Origin: Enoplolaimus lenunculus
Taxonomy: Eukaryota; Nematoda; Enoplea; Enoplida; Thoracostomopsidae
Reading direction: 5' to 3'
Assembly (NCBI GenBank): GCA_030248215.1
Contig: JASANG010003802.1
Coordinates: forward strand, 1-64,000
Length of the DNA: 64,000 nucleotides
Shown: positions 35,090 through 45,190 of the stretch, piece after piece
Numbering within the stretch: position 1 is the first letter of the stretch
Layout of the letters: every line of letters begins with the position of its first letter
Notes under the pieces: model-generated
Databases searched by the model: none
Told to the model about the DNA's origin: nothing
Seen by the model: only the letters and a program-made list of their open reading frames with translations
Program-made: the position numbers and the translations under genes

Positions 35090-38000
35090 CTATACAGTAG
35101 ATATCATATGCGCTAGCCCTGCAGCATCAAAAAACAACGCAGTCCCTGGCAGCGGAGAATACGTAGTATGAATCGGAGTTGACGTTGAGAACGCTCCAAA
35201 TCGAGGTGGTGTTGGAGGAGGAACAGCAATTGGCGCTATACCGACTCCAACAGGCAAGCCTCCTGGTACACCAACTAGCGCATGCTCCCTTCGTACAGCA
35301 ACATGTCTGGGCTGCCCATACTGGTGCAGATCTGCTTCGTATTCAGGAGGCTGATCAGCAGCACGATGCCTAAGACGCCGACACCGCCACCGGGATGAAA
35401 TTCCGGAGCGATCGAGATCGCTGACTATTCCGGCTGTCCGCAATTGCAACGTTTTGCGCTGGCGAAGTTGTTTACGCATTGCAGCATCGTTCATGTCGAC
35501 AACACGTACGTTTTGATTGACTAAACGCCATGACATGTAAACACTGCGATGGTAACGAAATGAAACCTGAAAGTAGTGAGAGGGCTCGAACGCACAAGAT
35601 GCGGATTACCAGTCCGCTGCTCGAACTACTAAACTACGCAAACTTTTTGCTGTAAGTTTGGTACTACATGTGTGTTTATGAATACACGGAGAAACATATC
35701 GACACAGCTTTTGAGCATAAAATGAGCAAAAAACGACAAATTGCTACGGAAATATTCAAACTGATTACTAAATAACTGAGCTAGGTTGATTTTGTTCTTA
35801 TTGAAGTGAAACGTTAGACGCCAGAGAGTCTACAGTTGATTAATCTCAAAACATAAAACAGCACTTACCGTCAACCAAACCATATATGTGAGTAGTAAAA
35901 ATGATGCAAGCGTAATAAGTCCCGGTACTTCCACACTGTGTGTTCCTTGGCTGGCATAATGAATGGAACCTAAGACACTGTTGTAAAATAAAAAAATGAA
36001 ACCCAATGCACACAACGGCTGTGTCCATCACATGAAGGCAGCCACCTATTAGTTACTGAAATCTGTGTTAATTGCACCCAGAAAAGTTTAAAATTTAAAA
36101 GCTAGTTTTCAACTAGAGATGTCGCGGTAACCAGGGATCTGCTGTTTCGGTCTCGTTATTTGGCTAGTCTCGGTCGGAATTTTCTGAGGCTCGGTAGGTT
36201 TCAAACAAAGACCAAAGGAAAAAGCAAGGCAGCCCTGTTTGAAATCTCAGCTGCATCCTACTTAAATATCAAAAACTGGCTGTGGTACGTACAAAAATAG
36301 AAAAGACACGACATGCGGCATACGACGTACCTGCAATACAGAGCCACGTAGCAATGCCAGCAAGCGGGGTGAGCAAGAAGAAACACAGCAAATCGCCAAT
36401 GATGTTGCGATAAATCTGTGGATTTCCAGGATTTCGAAGAAACTGGAAGTAGCGTTTATATTTTTAGCAATAAAGAAAAATATAACAATATTAGCAAAGC
36501 GTTACCTAAAATGCATTAGATAAATGAGTAAACCAGAAGAAATCAGGGTCAATGGATCCAAACGGCTGATCTGCAGTACCTTCACCTATTATGGTTCAAC
36601 CGCGTATTCGGTGTCGTAGCATATTTTTACACCCAACAGGGTATATTTTTACTCTCAACAGGAAATCATATTTTACCCCATTGTTATGCCATTATAGGTT
36701 TTACCCAAAAAGGCAACAATATTTTACTCCCTCCTCAAAATAGGCTATTGGAACAAAGATTTACCAGAACAGGAATTAAATTTCTTTGCAGGAACTGGAA
36801 TTTGAAATAATTTTCGTCACCGAATTACTGTTGGACTTCTTAGACAACTTGCCAAGAAACGACTTAAGCGAATTTTCAACTATTTCTTTATCAAGTTTTG
36901 CAAAACACATCAGAAACAGTTTATTTAGAAAATTGAACTAATTGCAAATACACTCATTTCGGAATAATACTTTTCAAGACAAAGTTTCCAATATTTAATT
37001 GATTATGAATAATTTATCACAAAACCAAAAAAATTCCGGTTCATACATCTTTAAATGCAGTAACAGGAACAGGAATTGAATTTTTATAGAAATTCCAGTC
37101 GGAATAGGATTTTATGTGGAACACTGGCTATTAAAACCCAATAAGCAGTCCCGCTGAATATCATACGTACGATACTTAAGTGGAGCCAGAAGGTCTGTAG
37201 CAGCGTTGAACCGGTATCGAAATCGCAGGATGCAACCGGAATTCCGATTCAAAACGAGTTCCAATTCTGGTTCCGATTGTAAAATCAATCAGAATCACAA
37301 TTTTCGATGAGCTATGTAACTTATCAATAATTGATCGTTGCTTAGCATTACAGAACCAAAAATCATTGCCAATTTGTCCATGCGACCATTTGAAAATTGT
37401 TGCCAGTTAACAGACATTTTAAATCAACATTATATTTGTCAATACAAATTGTCCGTACAGTCACAAAAATGCTAGTTCCGATTCCGATATAATCCAGTTG
37501 CACTTTACACTCTGCGAAATCGGAATACAAATATCCCTATAGGTGCATCGCTATTCTACAGCATCGTTTCAGCACTAGTCAATAGCCTATCGTTAGAAGG
37601 AAATTATGAAAAAAATCAAAATTTCTTTTAGCAGTTATTATTAAAATTGTGTCTGACGTTTTGATCGTCTCGCTAGCGATGTATCTTTTATTATATTTAA
37701 AATTTTAAATCTATCAATGTATAAAAAGTGTATCTTAAGCATCAAGGTTGTTTTCTGCGTGAAATCGAAAGCTTATAGCGGTCCAGGGCTCGTGTGGACG
37801 ACCCGGTTCGATGGCGATATGATGAGGTCGGGCACTAAATTTTTTTCGTTTCCAACCCTGGGATGAAAATATGATGGGATAAAAACGATATGCGGTAAAA
37901 TGTAACAATATAATGAGGGTACCGTCCACAACGATTTAGGCCGTCGTATAGTAACGTAACGAAATTTGCATATTTCACACGTATCGCTGTTCGACGAGCT

Positions 38001-39475
38001 GAGCCATCGTTCCAGACATCCACGGTGATAGTATCCCATGGTTCCACTGCAAAGACATGGCGAGATCAAAGGCTCTCCTTTACTGTACGGACTCGATATT
38101 TCACCGCTGTGACAAATACGACACACAATTGGACTGTCACTGCAACAGACATGTATTCCGGAACACTGTTTAAATTAATCTTATATATAGATAAATAGCA
38201 ATAAATAAATTATACTGCCACGATTATATAAAATATTTATACACGGACGCGTTTCCAATCAATATCGCCTAACCTCACATATTGCACTCAGATATAAGAA
38301 CGTAGCTTACAAATTTTCCTTCCGTGGCCTTAAGGTACCTAAAGTGCTTACGTGACAAAGTTTAAAATCTTAAACCGATGCGTTTTTAACACTTTAACAA
38401 CGACCCTTATTATACTATTCTATGTTTTTGTAGCGTTGCGTTCAGTTGTCCAGTTTTCTGTAGGTCAAAGGTGGCTAAGATCAGGGATGACAGTCTCGGT
38501 CTCAGTCTCAGCAAGTATCAGTATTTGGCAAGTCTCGTTTTTTGGATTCTCGGTGGCTTGGAACCGACTCTAGAAATAATTTCTTTTGAAAATTTTATGT
38601 TTTTCGGTGATGACCAAAAGTTGTCGGAGACCGAAACTTTTCGTTCCGGTCTCCGCACATCCCTGGCTCCGAAACAAGGTATTATTTTTGCTTACTTTTT
38701 CATAGACCAATTTTTGCGCTGAATTTAGGAGGAAAAATTGCCGTGTTGAGGTAAACAATCTTTATTGGGTTATAGTAAAGCTGGAAAACCTGCTAGAGAT
38801 GACCAGTGTTTTAGGGGTGTTACAGTACGTATCTCAGAGTAACCGTATTCCTATGCCTAAACCTAAGCGTAAAAATAAGTCTAAAACTAAGCGGAAGTAT
38901 AGGCGAAAATAATCGCCTTAATCCTAGGCGTACATACATAATCCATTTTAGATACTTAGTAATGTCACGGCAAACCCAAAGTAATTGTGACTTCTGTAAT
39001 TTTGGACATAAGAGTATTATATAAAGTTACGGCATGTTTGTCAGACTAAATATCAGGCAAAAGCACAATTTGTTTAGCAAAAACAATGCAGTTCAAAACT
39101 AACCTCAGAAGCCTTGTTGTTCTTTGTATTGAAGATTGAGTACGTACTTGTTCTGAAACCAGTGGATATATATTGTAAAAGTAAACTATTCAAAGTTCGT
39201 CGTTACCAAAACCTTTTTTCACAAAATCGCTGAGAAAAGGTTAGGACATTGTTATACGTACCTTGTTTCTTTTCGCTGTCGTTTCGCAACATACAACTCA
39301 AGATTTACATTTGTCTCAGATAGTTAGACTTACCACCTAAAGTATGAGAATGTGGAGTTGGAAAAACTGAATCCATCAGTGTAACAGAAGTGTTTGATGC
39401 TGGACTGCCATCTTCAGCTCTTCCTGCACTTCTGTGAGTGCCAGTTTCGCATTCATCGAGTTCCTCTCGTACCTT
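35090..39475 (-). CDS. Membrane RING-CH E3 ubiquitin ligase, MARCH2/3-like
   Basis: Minus-strand exons in phase: 38139-37923, 36442-36331, 35969-35869, 35566-35090 (stop). An N-terminal exon near 39475-39334 is likely (REELDECETG). Its phase-1 donor does not fit 38139 directly, so a further exon or another border is missing. The RING-CH shows CRICHSG, LISPCLCSG, YYHRGCLERWLSSSNSDTCE and ICKFRY, with eight Cys/His ligands in C4HC3 order. It continues through RRPKSLWTFLRNPGNP to two membrane segments (GDLLCFFLLTPLAGIATWL and VPGLITLASFLLLTYMVWL) and then VSFRYHRSVYMSWRLVNQNVR. This matches the two-helix MARCH2/3 architecture. Family role (known): ubiquitinates membrane proteins in endosomal and secretory membranes. 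The C-tail is long and Pro-rich (PPPTPPRF). An insertion (EISSPYSKGEP) follows the first RING Cys pair. Confidence 0.85.
35576..35650 (-). tRNA. tRNA-Thr-like sequence (anticodon GGT), probably a pseudogene or SINE head
   Basis: On the minus strand a perfect 5-bp anticodon stem GCGGA/TCCGC encloses the loop CTGGTAA, whose anticodon reads GGT (Thr). The A box TAGTTTAGTAG fits the pol III consensus and GCGTTCGAGCC fits a B box. The T stem and acceptor stem do not pair well, so a working tRNA is unlikely. It lies in the last intron of the MARCH-like gene, about 10 bases upstream of the final exon and on the same strand. Confidence 0.45.
36110..36245. repeat. TCTCGG-family MITE fragment in a MARCH-like intron
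   Basis: CCAGGGATCTGCTGTTTCGG followed by TCTCG, CTAGTCTCGG and GGCTCGG resembles one arm of the TCTCGG MITEs. The matching second arm was not found, so the copy is probably truncated. Confidence 0.5.
37226..37514. mobile_element. hAT-type MITE with perfect 8-bp target duplication (MARCH-like intron)
   Basis: Starts CAGGATGCAACCGGAATTCC and ends CCAGTTGCACTTTACACTCTG. CGAAATCG stands at 37218-37225 and again at 37515-37522, a perfect 8-bp target-site duplication. The interior has GTTCCGATTGTAAAATCAAT and resembles the 13245-13666 element, so both belong to the CAGGGTGCAACCGG family. It lies in the intron between exons 37923 and 36442. Confidence 0.85.
38482..38665. mobile_element. TCTCGG-family MITE
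   Basis: Begins CAGGGATGACAGTCTCGG and ends GGTCTCCGCACATCCCTG, with CAAGTCTCGTTTTTTGGATT and GGAGACCGAAAC inside. The flanks do not form a convincing target duplication. It lies upstream of the RING exon of the MARCH-like gene, within the first intron if the N-terminal exon is right. Confidence 0.7.
38815..38940. repeat. Degenerate CCTAAG hexamer array
   Basis: From about 38850 the sequence keeps a 6-bp rhythm: CCTATG CCTAAA CCTAAG, then CGTAAA AATAAG TCTAAA and so on. This is a degenerate form of GCCTAA, the complement of TTAGGC. Similar degenerate arrays lie at about 21265-21320, 60745-60860 and 62965-63050. Confidence 0.6.
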
Positions 39476-39527
39476 TAAAACGAGTACGAGTACCTATGTA
39501 TACGTAATACGTACATAGTTGGATAGC

Positions 39528-39875
39528 CGGGTGCCAACGGAATTCCAATTCGAATTACAGATATTATATTCGGAATCGGAATAAAAAATTTTTCATTTCG
39601 CTTGCTGTTTTATTGTTATCTACTGCTTCTTAATTAATGATTCGATTGTTTTAACTGTGAATAAGTCCACGTGAATTCTTTATACACCGTAAACAGTTTA
39701 CTGACAGATCACTCTTAAACAATTTTAAATGGCACGTCCAAATTATATATACATCATCATAAGGCTCACCAAGAAAATTGTACAAAGTCTGAGAATTTCT
39801 ATTTCCGATGCATTCCGATTTCGGTATAAAATTCTGTCTCCGTTTAAATTCAGTTCCGTTTGACACCCTGCTGCT
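39528..39875. mobile_element. CAGGGTGC-family MITE
   Basis: The left end GCCGGGTGCCAACGGAATTC and right end GTTCCGTTTGACACCCTGC are inverted relative to each other. Interior GGAATCGGAATAAAA and CATTCCGATTTCGGTATAAA sequences match the family. The target duplication is not clear. Confidence 0.6.
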
Positions 39876-40292
39876 GGATTAGTTTCGCGCCTCAAAATAC
39901 CTAACTGTAAAACCAGAACGATTTTCAATGTCTATACACGTGCAAATTTCGAACATTATATTTATTAGTTCGCACACATTCCAAAACAAATGAACTGCGG
40001 GAAACAGCGCGCAATGGGCGGGTTGCCGTTGGTAGAACGAGTAAAACTTTCTCTAGTTAATCCTTCTCTAGTTAATGGCATATTCGCAAATAATTTGCTA
40101 ACATTCACGCTAGTCGGTATACATAAATTTTAGTGCCATACCTCGGTCAAATTAGCTGCAAATCTTACAGAGCCGCTTGAGCAATGATTTTGAATTGATA
40201 TCCCACTTGGATGAACCCTTCGCATCTTTATTAAGACGCTGTTAAAAAGATAATTATACTCTACGTACGTACTAAATATGTTGAATGAATAT

Positions 40293-40974
40293 CAGGAATG
40301 GGCGGTCTGGGCAAGACTCGGGGTTTGGCTGGTGTCGGTCTCGGTCTCGTCCCAAACATTTTTCTTGGATCGCAGCTTTGGCTCTCCTTACGCATTTCGC
40401 TTACGAAAACAGACAGCGAACCATTGTGGAGAACCGCTACCTGGTTATACAGCGATTTGAGAAAGAGTGACCCCTCCGGTTACCCAAAATTCTACTTTTT
40501 GAAAGAAAACCCAAAACACTTTGATTTTGTTGTGACAAAGCACAAATAGTTGCATTTTCGATTTAAAACATTTAAGACAGTGTAAAAAATTGTCGTTGGC
40601 ATTTATAACGTCTACGCATGTAAAAACATTCTCCAGTCTATTCGGTTAGCCCGGAATCAAAAACAACACCGTAGCGTAGAATTACGTAGGGTTGTACTGC
40701 AGGTGTTTTGAGTCAGTAAGATTTGTTCCCGAGCCTGTTCCAAGGGTATGGGGATCGTAGCCAAGTGAACAATAAAGTAAAAAATAAACTTTGGCGGCGA
40801 TTTATTAGTTTAATTGTAACGAATGGCAATTCAGGGCAGATAAGATAAAAATATTCAAAACTTTTGTTTAAAAAACCTTATTTTTATTTTTGATAACGGT
40901 TAAAACATTTACCGAGACCGAGATCAAAAGTCTCGACCTCGTATCACTTTTTTGACCGAGAACGTCTATCCCTG
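40293..40974. mobile_element. 682-bp TCTCGG-family MITE with perfect 8-bp target duplication
   Basis: Starts CAGGAATGGGCGG and ends GAACGTCTATCCCTG. ATGAATAT is present at 40285-40292 and at 40975-40982, a perfect 8-bp duplication. It has a long unique-looking interior (ACGCATTTCGCTTACGAAAA, GATTTGAGAAAGAGTGACCC, CCAAAACACTTTGATTTTGT). The same interior occurs in reverse orientation at 49710-50432, so this is a longer subfamily. Small open frames inside (60-83 codons) overlap each other and are not genes. Confidence 0.88.
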
Positions 40975-41021
40975 ATGAATATTACAAAGCAGGAAGACGG
41001 CATAATGCAAAATAAGGGGTA

Positions 41022-41230
41022 GAACAGGGTGCAACCGGAATTCCAATCCCGACTAGAATTCCGAATAAAAACGAGTCCTGTTTCCGATTCCGGTTGCACA
41101 ATGTTTTAATTCTAGGTCTACTTGTTGTGATGTTGCATAAAAATTCTGCATCATCTATCTATTAAATTGTTTTCAACGAGCTAGCTTATCAATAACTGAT
41201 TGCAGTTTAGCTTTATATAAAAAATGATTG
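41022..41230. repeat. CAGGGTGCAACCGG-family MITE, left part
   Basis: Begins ACAGGGTGCAACCGGAATTC and continues with GACTAGAATTCCG, AAAACGAGTCC, TTGTGATGTTGCATAAAAAT and CGAGCTAGCTTATCAATAAC. The interior tracks the 13245-13666 copy closely. The right terminus is missing: the similarity stops near GCATGCGG, where the Q/G-rich coding-like stretch begins. Confidence 0.6.
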
Positions 41231-41259
41231 CCAATTTGTGCATGCGGTGTTTTTGTTAC

Positions 41260-42478
41260 GGCACTCAAAGTGGAGATGGGACGCAAACAGTCGAGTCAAA
41301 GGCTGTTCGACGCAACGTGTTCAATGGTTCAATCGCAGTTCGAACAAGTTAAGTCAAAGTCGAGTGACATGTTGATAGCTGCGGCGGTTTAAGCGCCCTT
41401 TATGCCGAGTCAACAAACTCAAAGATGGTCAAATCAAACCACGGTCTGTAATGTTGGTCAACCGACTTACGTTCAAGCCCCACATTTGGGTCAAGGACAA
41501 TTGGCAACGACTGGTACGAACCAGGTAGGTAACGCAGTGGCAGCGACAGGCGCTCGGTTGGTATGGTCGGTCAACCGCAAACGTATCCATCTGTTAGTTG
41601 CGCAACTTCGATACAAGTGACACGTGGTTATCTACAATGGAATCGCGATGACACATCGATAATGATCCTTCCGCATAAAGCGCCTTTGTGCGCGGTCCGG
41701 GGAAGCAACAGGCCGATCCTACCTCCGTTCAACAACAGAAACTAGAGATCCACGCGAATTGTTTTTTGAAAGTTTGTTGTTGGAATAACGTATGGCGTCC
41801 ATGACCTTGTATGGTGGCGGTCCAATACAGTCACAGCAACAACACGTGTTGAAGTCAACGCAGGCTGGAGTGGAACCGATGTCACATGGCGTATCCGGTG
41901 GTAACGTGAACAACGTTTGGTAGCAACTGGAAACAATGGACCACCAACTTCGCTATGTCAACAAGGCTATGGTGCGCATTTGTCGTATACGCCTGGATGG
42001 TCAGCTAAGCGTGGTAATCGTGGTGACGATGGCGGTGGCGATTCTTTCAAATTCGGTCGACAAATTACCATTCCAGCGCGCTAGCCACTGAGCTACGCCG
42101 CCTCACAATCAACTGATGATGTTTTCAATCATGCGGGTCAAAGACCCATAACAGATGAGTCGTATTTATCAAAGTGTTTGTCGAGTCAGACCAAGATAGG
42201 GGAGCGCACTCAACACCATTTGAGTTCTTAATCATGAAGCTGTGCGTAGAGTATCTGGGCAACAGACGATATACCGTTGTTCCTCAATGGATTGTCGTTC
42301 GTCTAAAGCTGTAAACATGGATCGTCGCAATACTTCATCCAACAGCTTCGTGATTGTGAACGACATCCAATTGGGGTACGATATAGGCTTCGGTACGCAA
42401 CGCAAAAACAGCAATCCTCGGAAAGCGAATACATATGCAGAATTCCGCCGACAGCAACGATTAGATGAAATAAAAGTA
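41260..42478 (+). pseudogene. Decayed Q/G-rich coding stretch, product unknown
   Basis: Protein-like patches appear in different plus-strand frames. They include MPSQQTQRWSNQTT..QPTYVQAPHLGQGQ (41402 on), QPQTYPSVSCATS (41566 on), LYGGGPIQSQQQHVL (41801 on) and HLSYTPGWSAKRGNRGDDG then GDSFKFGRQ (about 41973-42064). The last is NMDRRNTSSNSFVIVND to AEFRRQQRLDEIK (42312-42477), which ends at a good donor, AAA|GTATGT. A tRNA-derived SINE fragment interrupts it near 42070-42110 (minus). The frame changes indicate a degraded host gene or processed copy. The last segment could still be a live exon. No family was recognised. Confidence 0.4.
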
Positions 42479-42555
42479 TGTCTTATTACTTCAAGACTCT
42501 GGGGCTCGATAATTAGCATATAAACCTAGATTATTAATTACTCTTCAAGGACATT

Positions 42556-43215
42556 GACATGCGGATGTATGGAGGTAAATAATAACCTCATGCTGATGCT
42601 GTACATCGGTAAAAACACTGCTGCATATGTAGTGCCTTCATATGCAGCAGTAGTAAAACATTGAAGAACCAAGATACATGTGTATAATGTTGAGGTTCTT
42701 ATAAGGCAGAAAAACAGAAAAACTCAGCAGTTGATTGTGAGGCGGCGTGGCTCAGTGGATTGCGCGCTGGACTGAAAAATCTGCCGACCGAGTTCGAAAC
42801 CTCTTGGGGGCGTCCCTCATTTTCAGCTGCTGAGAACTAAAAACTGAAAAACTGTCGTACCCTAGTTTACCCAACTTAACATATGGTGACCACGACTGGA
42901 CCGCAAAGGCAAACTGCCGGGGTAGAACCAAAATAACATAAGTTGGCGGTCAAGGGACGACCTTGTAGAAAAACCGGGGGATGTGACATGCAGATGTATG
43001 GAGGCAAATAATAACCTCATGCTGATGCTGTACATCGGTAAAAACACTGCTGCATACAAAACAGAAAAACTCAGCAGTTGATTGTGAGGCGGCGTGGCTC
43101 AGTGGATAGCGCGCTGGACTGCAAAATCTGTCGACCGAGTTCGAAACCTCCTGGGGGCGTCCCTCATTTTCAGCTGCTGAGAACTAAAAACTGTCGTACC
43201 CTAGTTTACCCAAAT
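42556..43215 (+). repeat. Tandem duplication carrying a tRNA-derived SINE in each copy
   Basis: Two direct copies start at about 42556 and 42966 with GACATGCGGATGTATGGAGG / GACATGCAGATGTATGGAGG. Each ends with a SINE (42739-42880 and 43087-43212). The SINE head has GGCGTGGCTCAGTGGAT (A box) and CGAGTTCGAAACCTC (B box), followed by GGGGGCGTCCCTCATTTTCA and a CGTACCCTAGTTTACCCAA tail. The second copy lacks about 100 bp present in the first. Another fragment of the SINE head lies inverted at about 42075-42110. Confidence 0.8.
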
Positions 43216-43999
43216 TATCATAATTTGAACGCGCGTGCTAGCGAGCTTGCTTTGTAATTGATGTAGGCTCGTTTGAGCCGTAGCGAACGTAGGAGGTAGT
43301 CTACGTCGAATTCAAGTAGAGATCCGAAACTCACTTCCGTCCGGTCCCAATTTCAGGATTGCCGGAACCGGCGATGCGGCATCTAAAACCCTGCCGTTCA
43401 ATATCTTATCATTCCATAGAGTTAAAGTAAATACTCCATTTTACCGGACCATCTTGTCTGTTACGTTTTTTCGCATTACCGAACTTACATATGAGTCCGT
43501 GTTCGATATTAGCGAGCAAGTATTCAGCAAGTTAAAAAAGCGCATCCTAGCTATAAAATTTTTGAATCCATAAAGTGTGTTCAAATTTTGAAACGAGAGC
43601 TCGCAGCTCAAATATGCAAGGCAAGTGCAGGTTTTTTGATCAAAACTGGTAACTGATAGTTGCACGTCCAAGATCTTGTTACGATAGCTTGCAGCTGCAA
43701 GTTGCATTAATTTTGCAAGCACAGTTGGGTACCAAAAAACCAATGGAAATAATATGGCAAAAACGGAAACTTAACACTTACGGCGTTTTTGCTGATGGGT
43801 CCTGCTTTTTTATTTTAAAACGACTGCTATATATATTACAGTTCCATTCATACATGCAAGTTCACGCTGCAAAAGCTGCAGTGCACTTAAGAGTTCATGT
43901 GTGTCCGCATAGGGAATTACTTTGCCAGTGTACAAAGTATATGATATGGAATGCATACAGGAAAAAACCATGCTGATGCTATAGCCACATTCGCCATTC

Positions 44000-44800
44000 T
44001 TTAGGTGGTCTTCCCGGACCGCGAATCCAAATTCTTCCAAATTCAGAGGGCTGCAACTTACAGCGCCAGTCTCGGCGGGACATCTATGTCAGGACTGCAC
44101 GGTCGGGACGACCCGTTTCTCTGAAGTACTGCGATGCGAATACACATGGATTTTCCGTTCAATTTGTCTGAAACATAGCGCCACGCCGGGAATGGAACCT
44201 CGACCTCTCGCTCGCGAGTTTCTTTAGTGCTATATGTGATGTGCTTGTGTGACTTATACGACTAGATCTGTCGGCCACTGGTCGAACACCCCTTTCTCCG
44301 AAGTACTGAGAATATACGTGGGTTTTGAATTCAATTTCTCCGAAACATGACCTTGCGAAAATCGATCCTTTACACCACGCGGCCGATATTTTAACTTTTT
44401 CTAACACTATGATATCTGCACGTGTATGTATATGTCATATTACGTACACTATGCGCATGCACATGCTACACCGCCTATACCAACATTCTCCCTTTTAGGC
44501 GGTCGTCCTGGACTGCGAATTCAAACTCCTCCGAATCCATGTCCTGCTATTTACTGCGCCAATCTCGGTAGGACTTCCATGTCAGAACTGCACGGTCGGG
44601 ACGAACCCTTTCTCGTAAGTACTGCGAATATACATGGTTTTCTCCTTAATTTCTCCGAAACATATGGCCATGTCGGGAATCGAATCTTCTTGGACCTCTC
44701 ACTCGCTAGTTAAGCTCGCTTGCCATTACAGCGCGCGGCCGATATTGTAATTTTTCTAACACTTTATGTGCACGTGTATGTATGTGTCTTACATTACATA
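44000..44800 (-). repeat. Two tRNA-derived SINE copies on the minus strand
   Basis: Both copies share, on the plus strand, GGTCGTCC-GACCGCGAAT-CAAA, then TCTCGG-GGGAC-T-CATGTC, GAACTGCACGGTCGGGACGA, TTTCTCCGAAACAT and CGGGAATCGAATCTTC. That last word is the complement of a B box. The right limits carry GCGCGGCCGATATT-TAA-TTTTTCTAACACT and a CACGTGTATGTATGTG tail. The borders are about 44010-44440 and 44500-44790. The small open frames here are artefacts. Confidence 0.65.
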
Positions 44801-45190
44801 CACTATGCACCTACACATACACATGCTAACAGTGGGATTGAAAACTCGTAATAACGTCTCTCGTTTTCTGCTGCAAGCACTCAGAGGTGAAAATCGTTAT
44901 ACCCTAGCTTATTTACCTGGACATATAAGATTAAAATGTATTTTTTAACTCACGTGCTGTTGTGAATAAATCATAGGTCATGTGGCTCAATTTCAAATGT
45001 CCGAATTTGGACACAGGCTACAAGAATGAGTTAACTTTAACTAGAATACTTCTACGAGTATGCAAATCTCAGGCGGCAGATCAAAGTAATGATAGTATCA
45101 AACATCCATTCATGGATTATATGGGCGCATTGTTTTCGCACTCAACCATGACTGCTTTAGATCTTATGCTTTTGCTATAGCTGCAGGTCA

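Noticed and set aside
35179-35373. 64-codon plus-strand frame rich in Gln and Leu
   Set aside because: Antisense shadow of the last MARCH-like exon.
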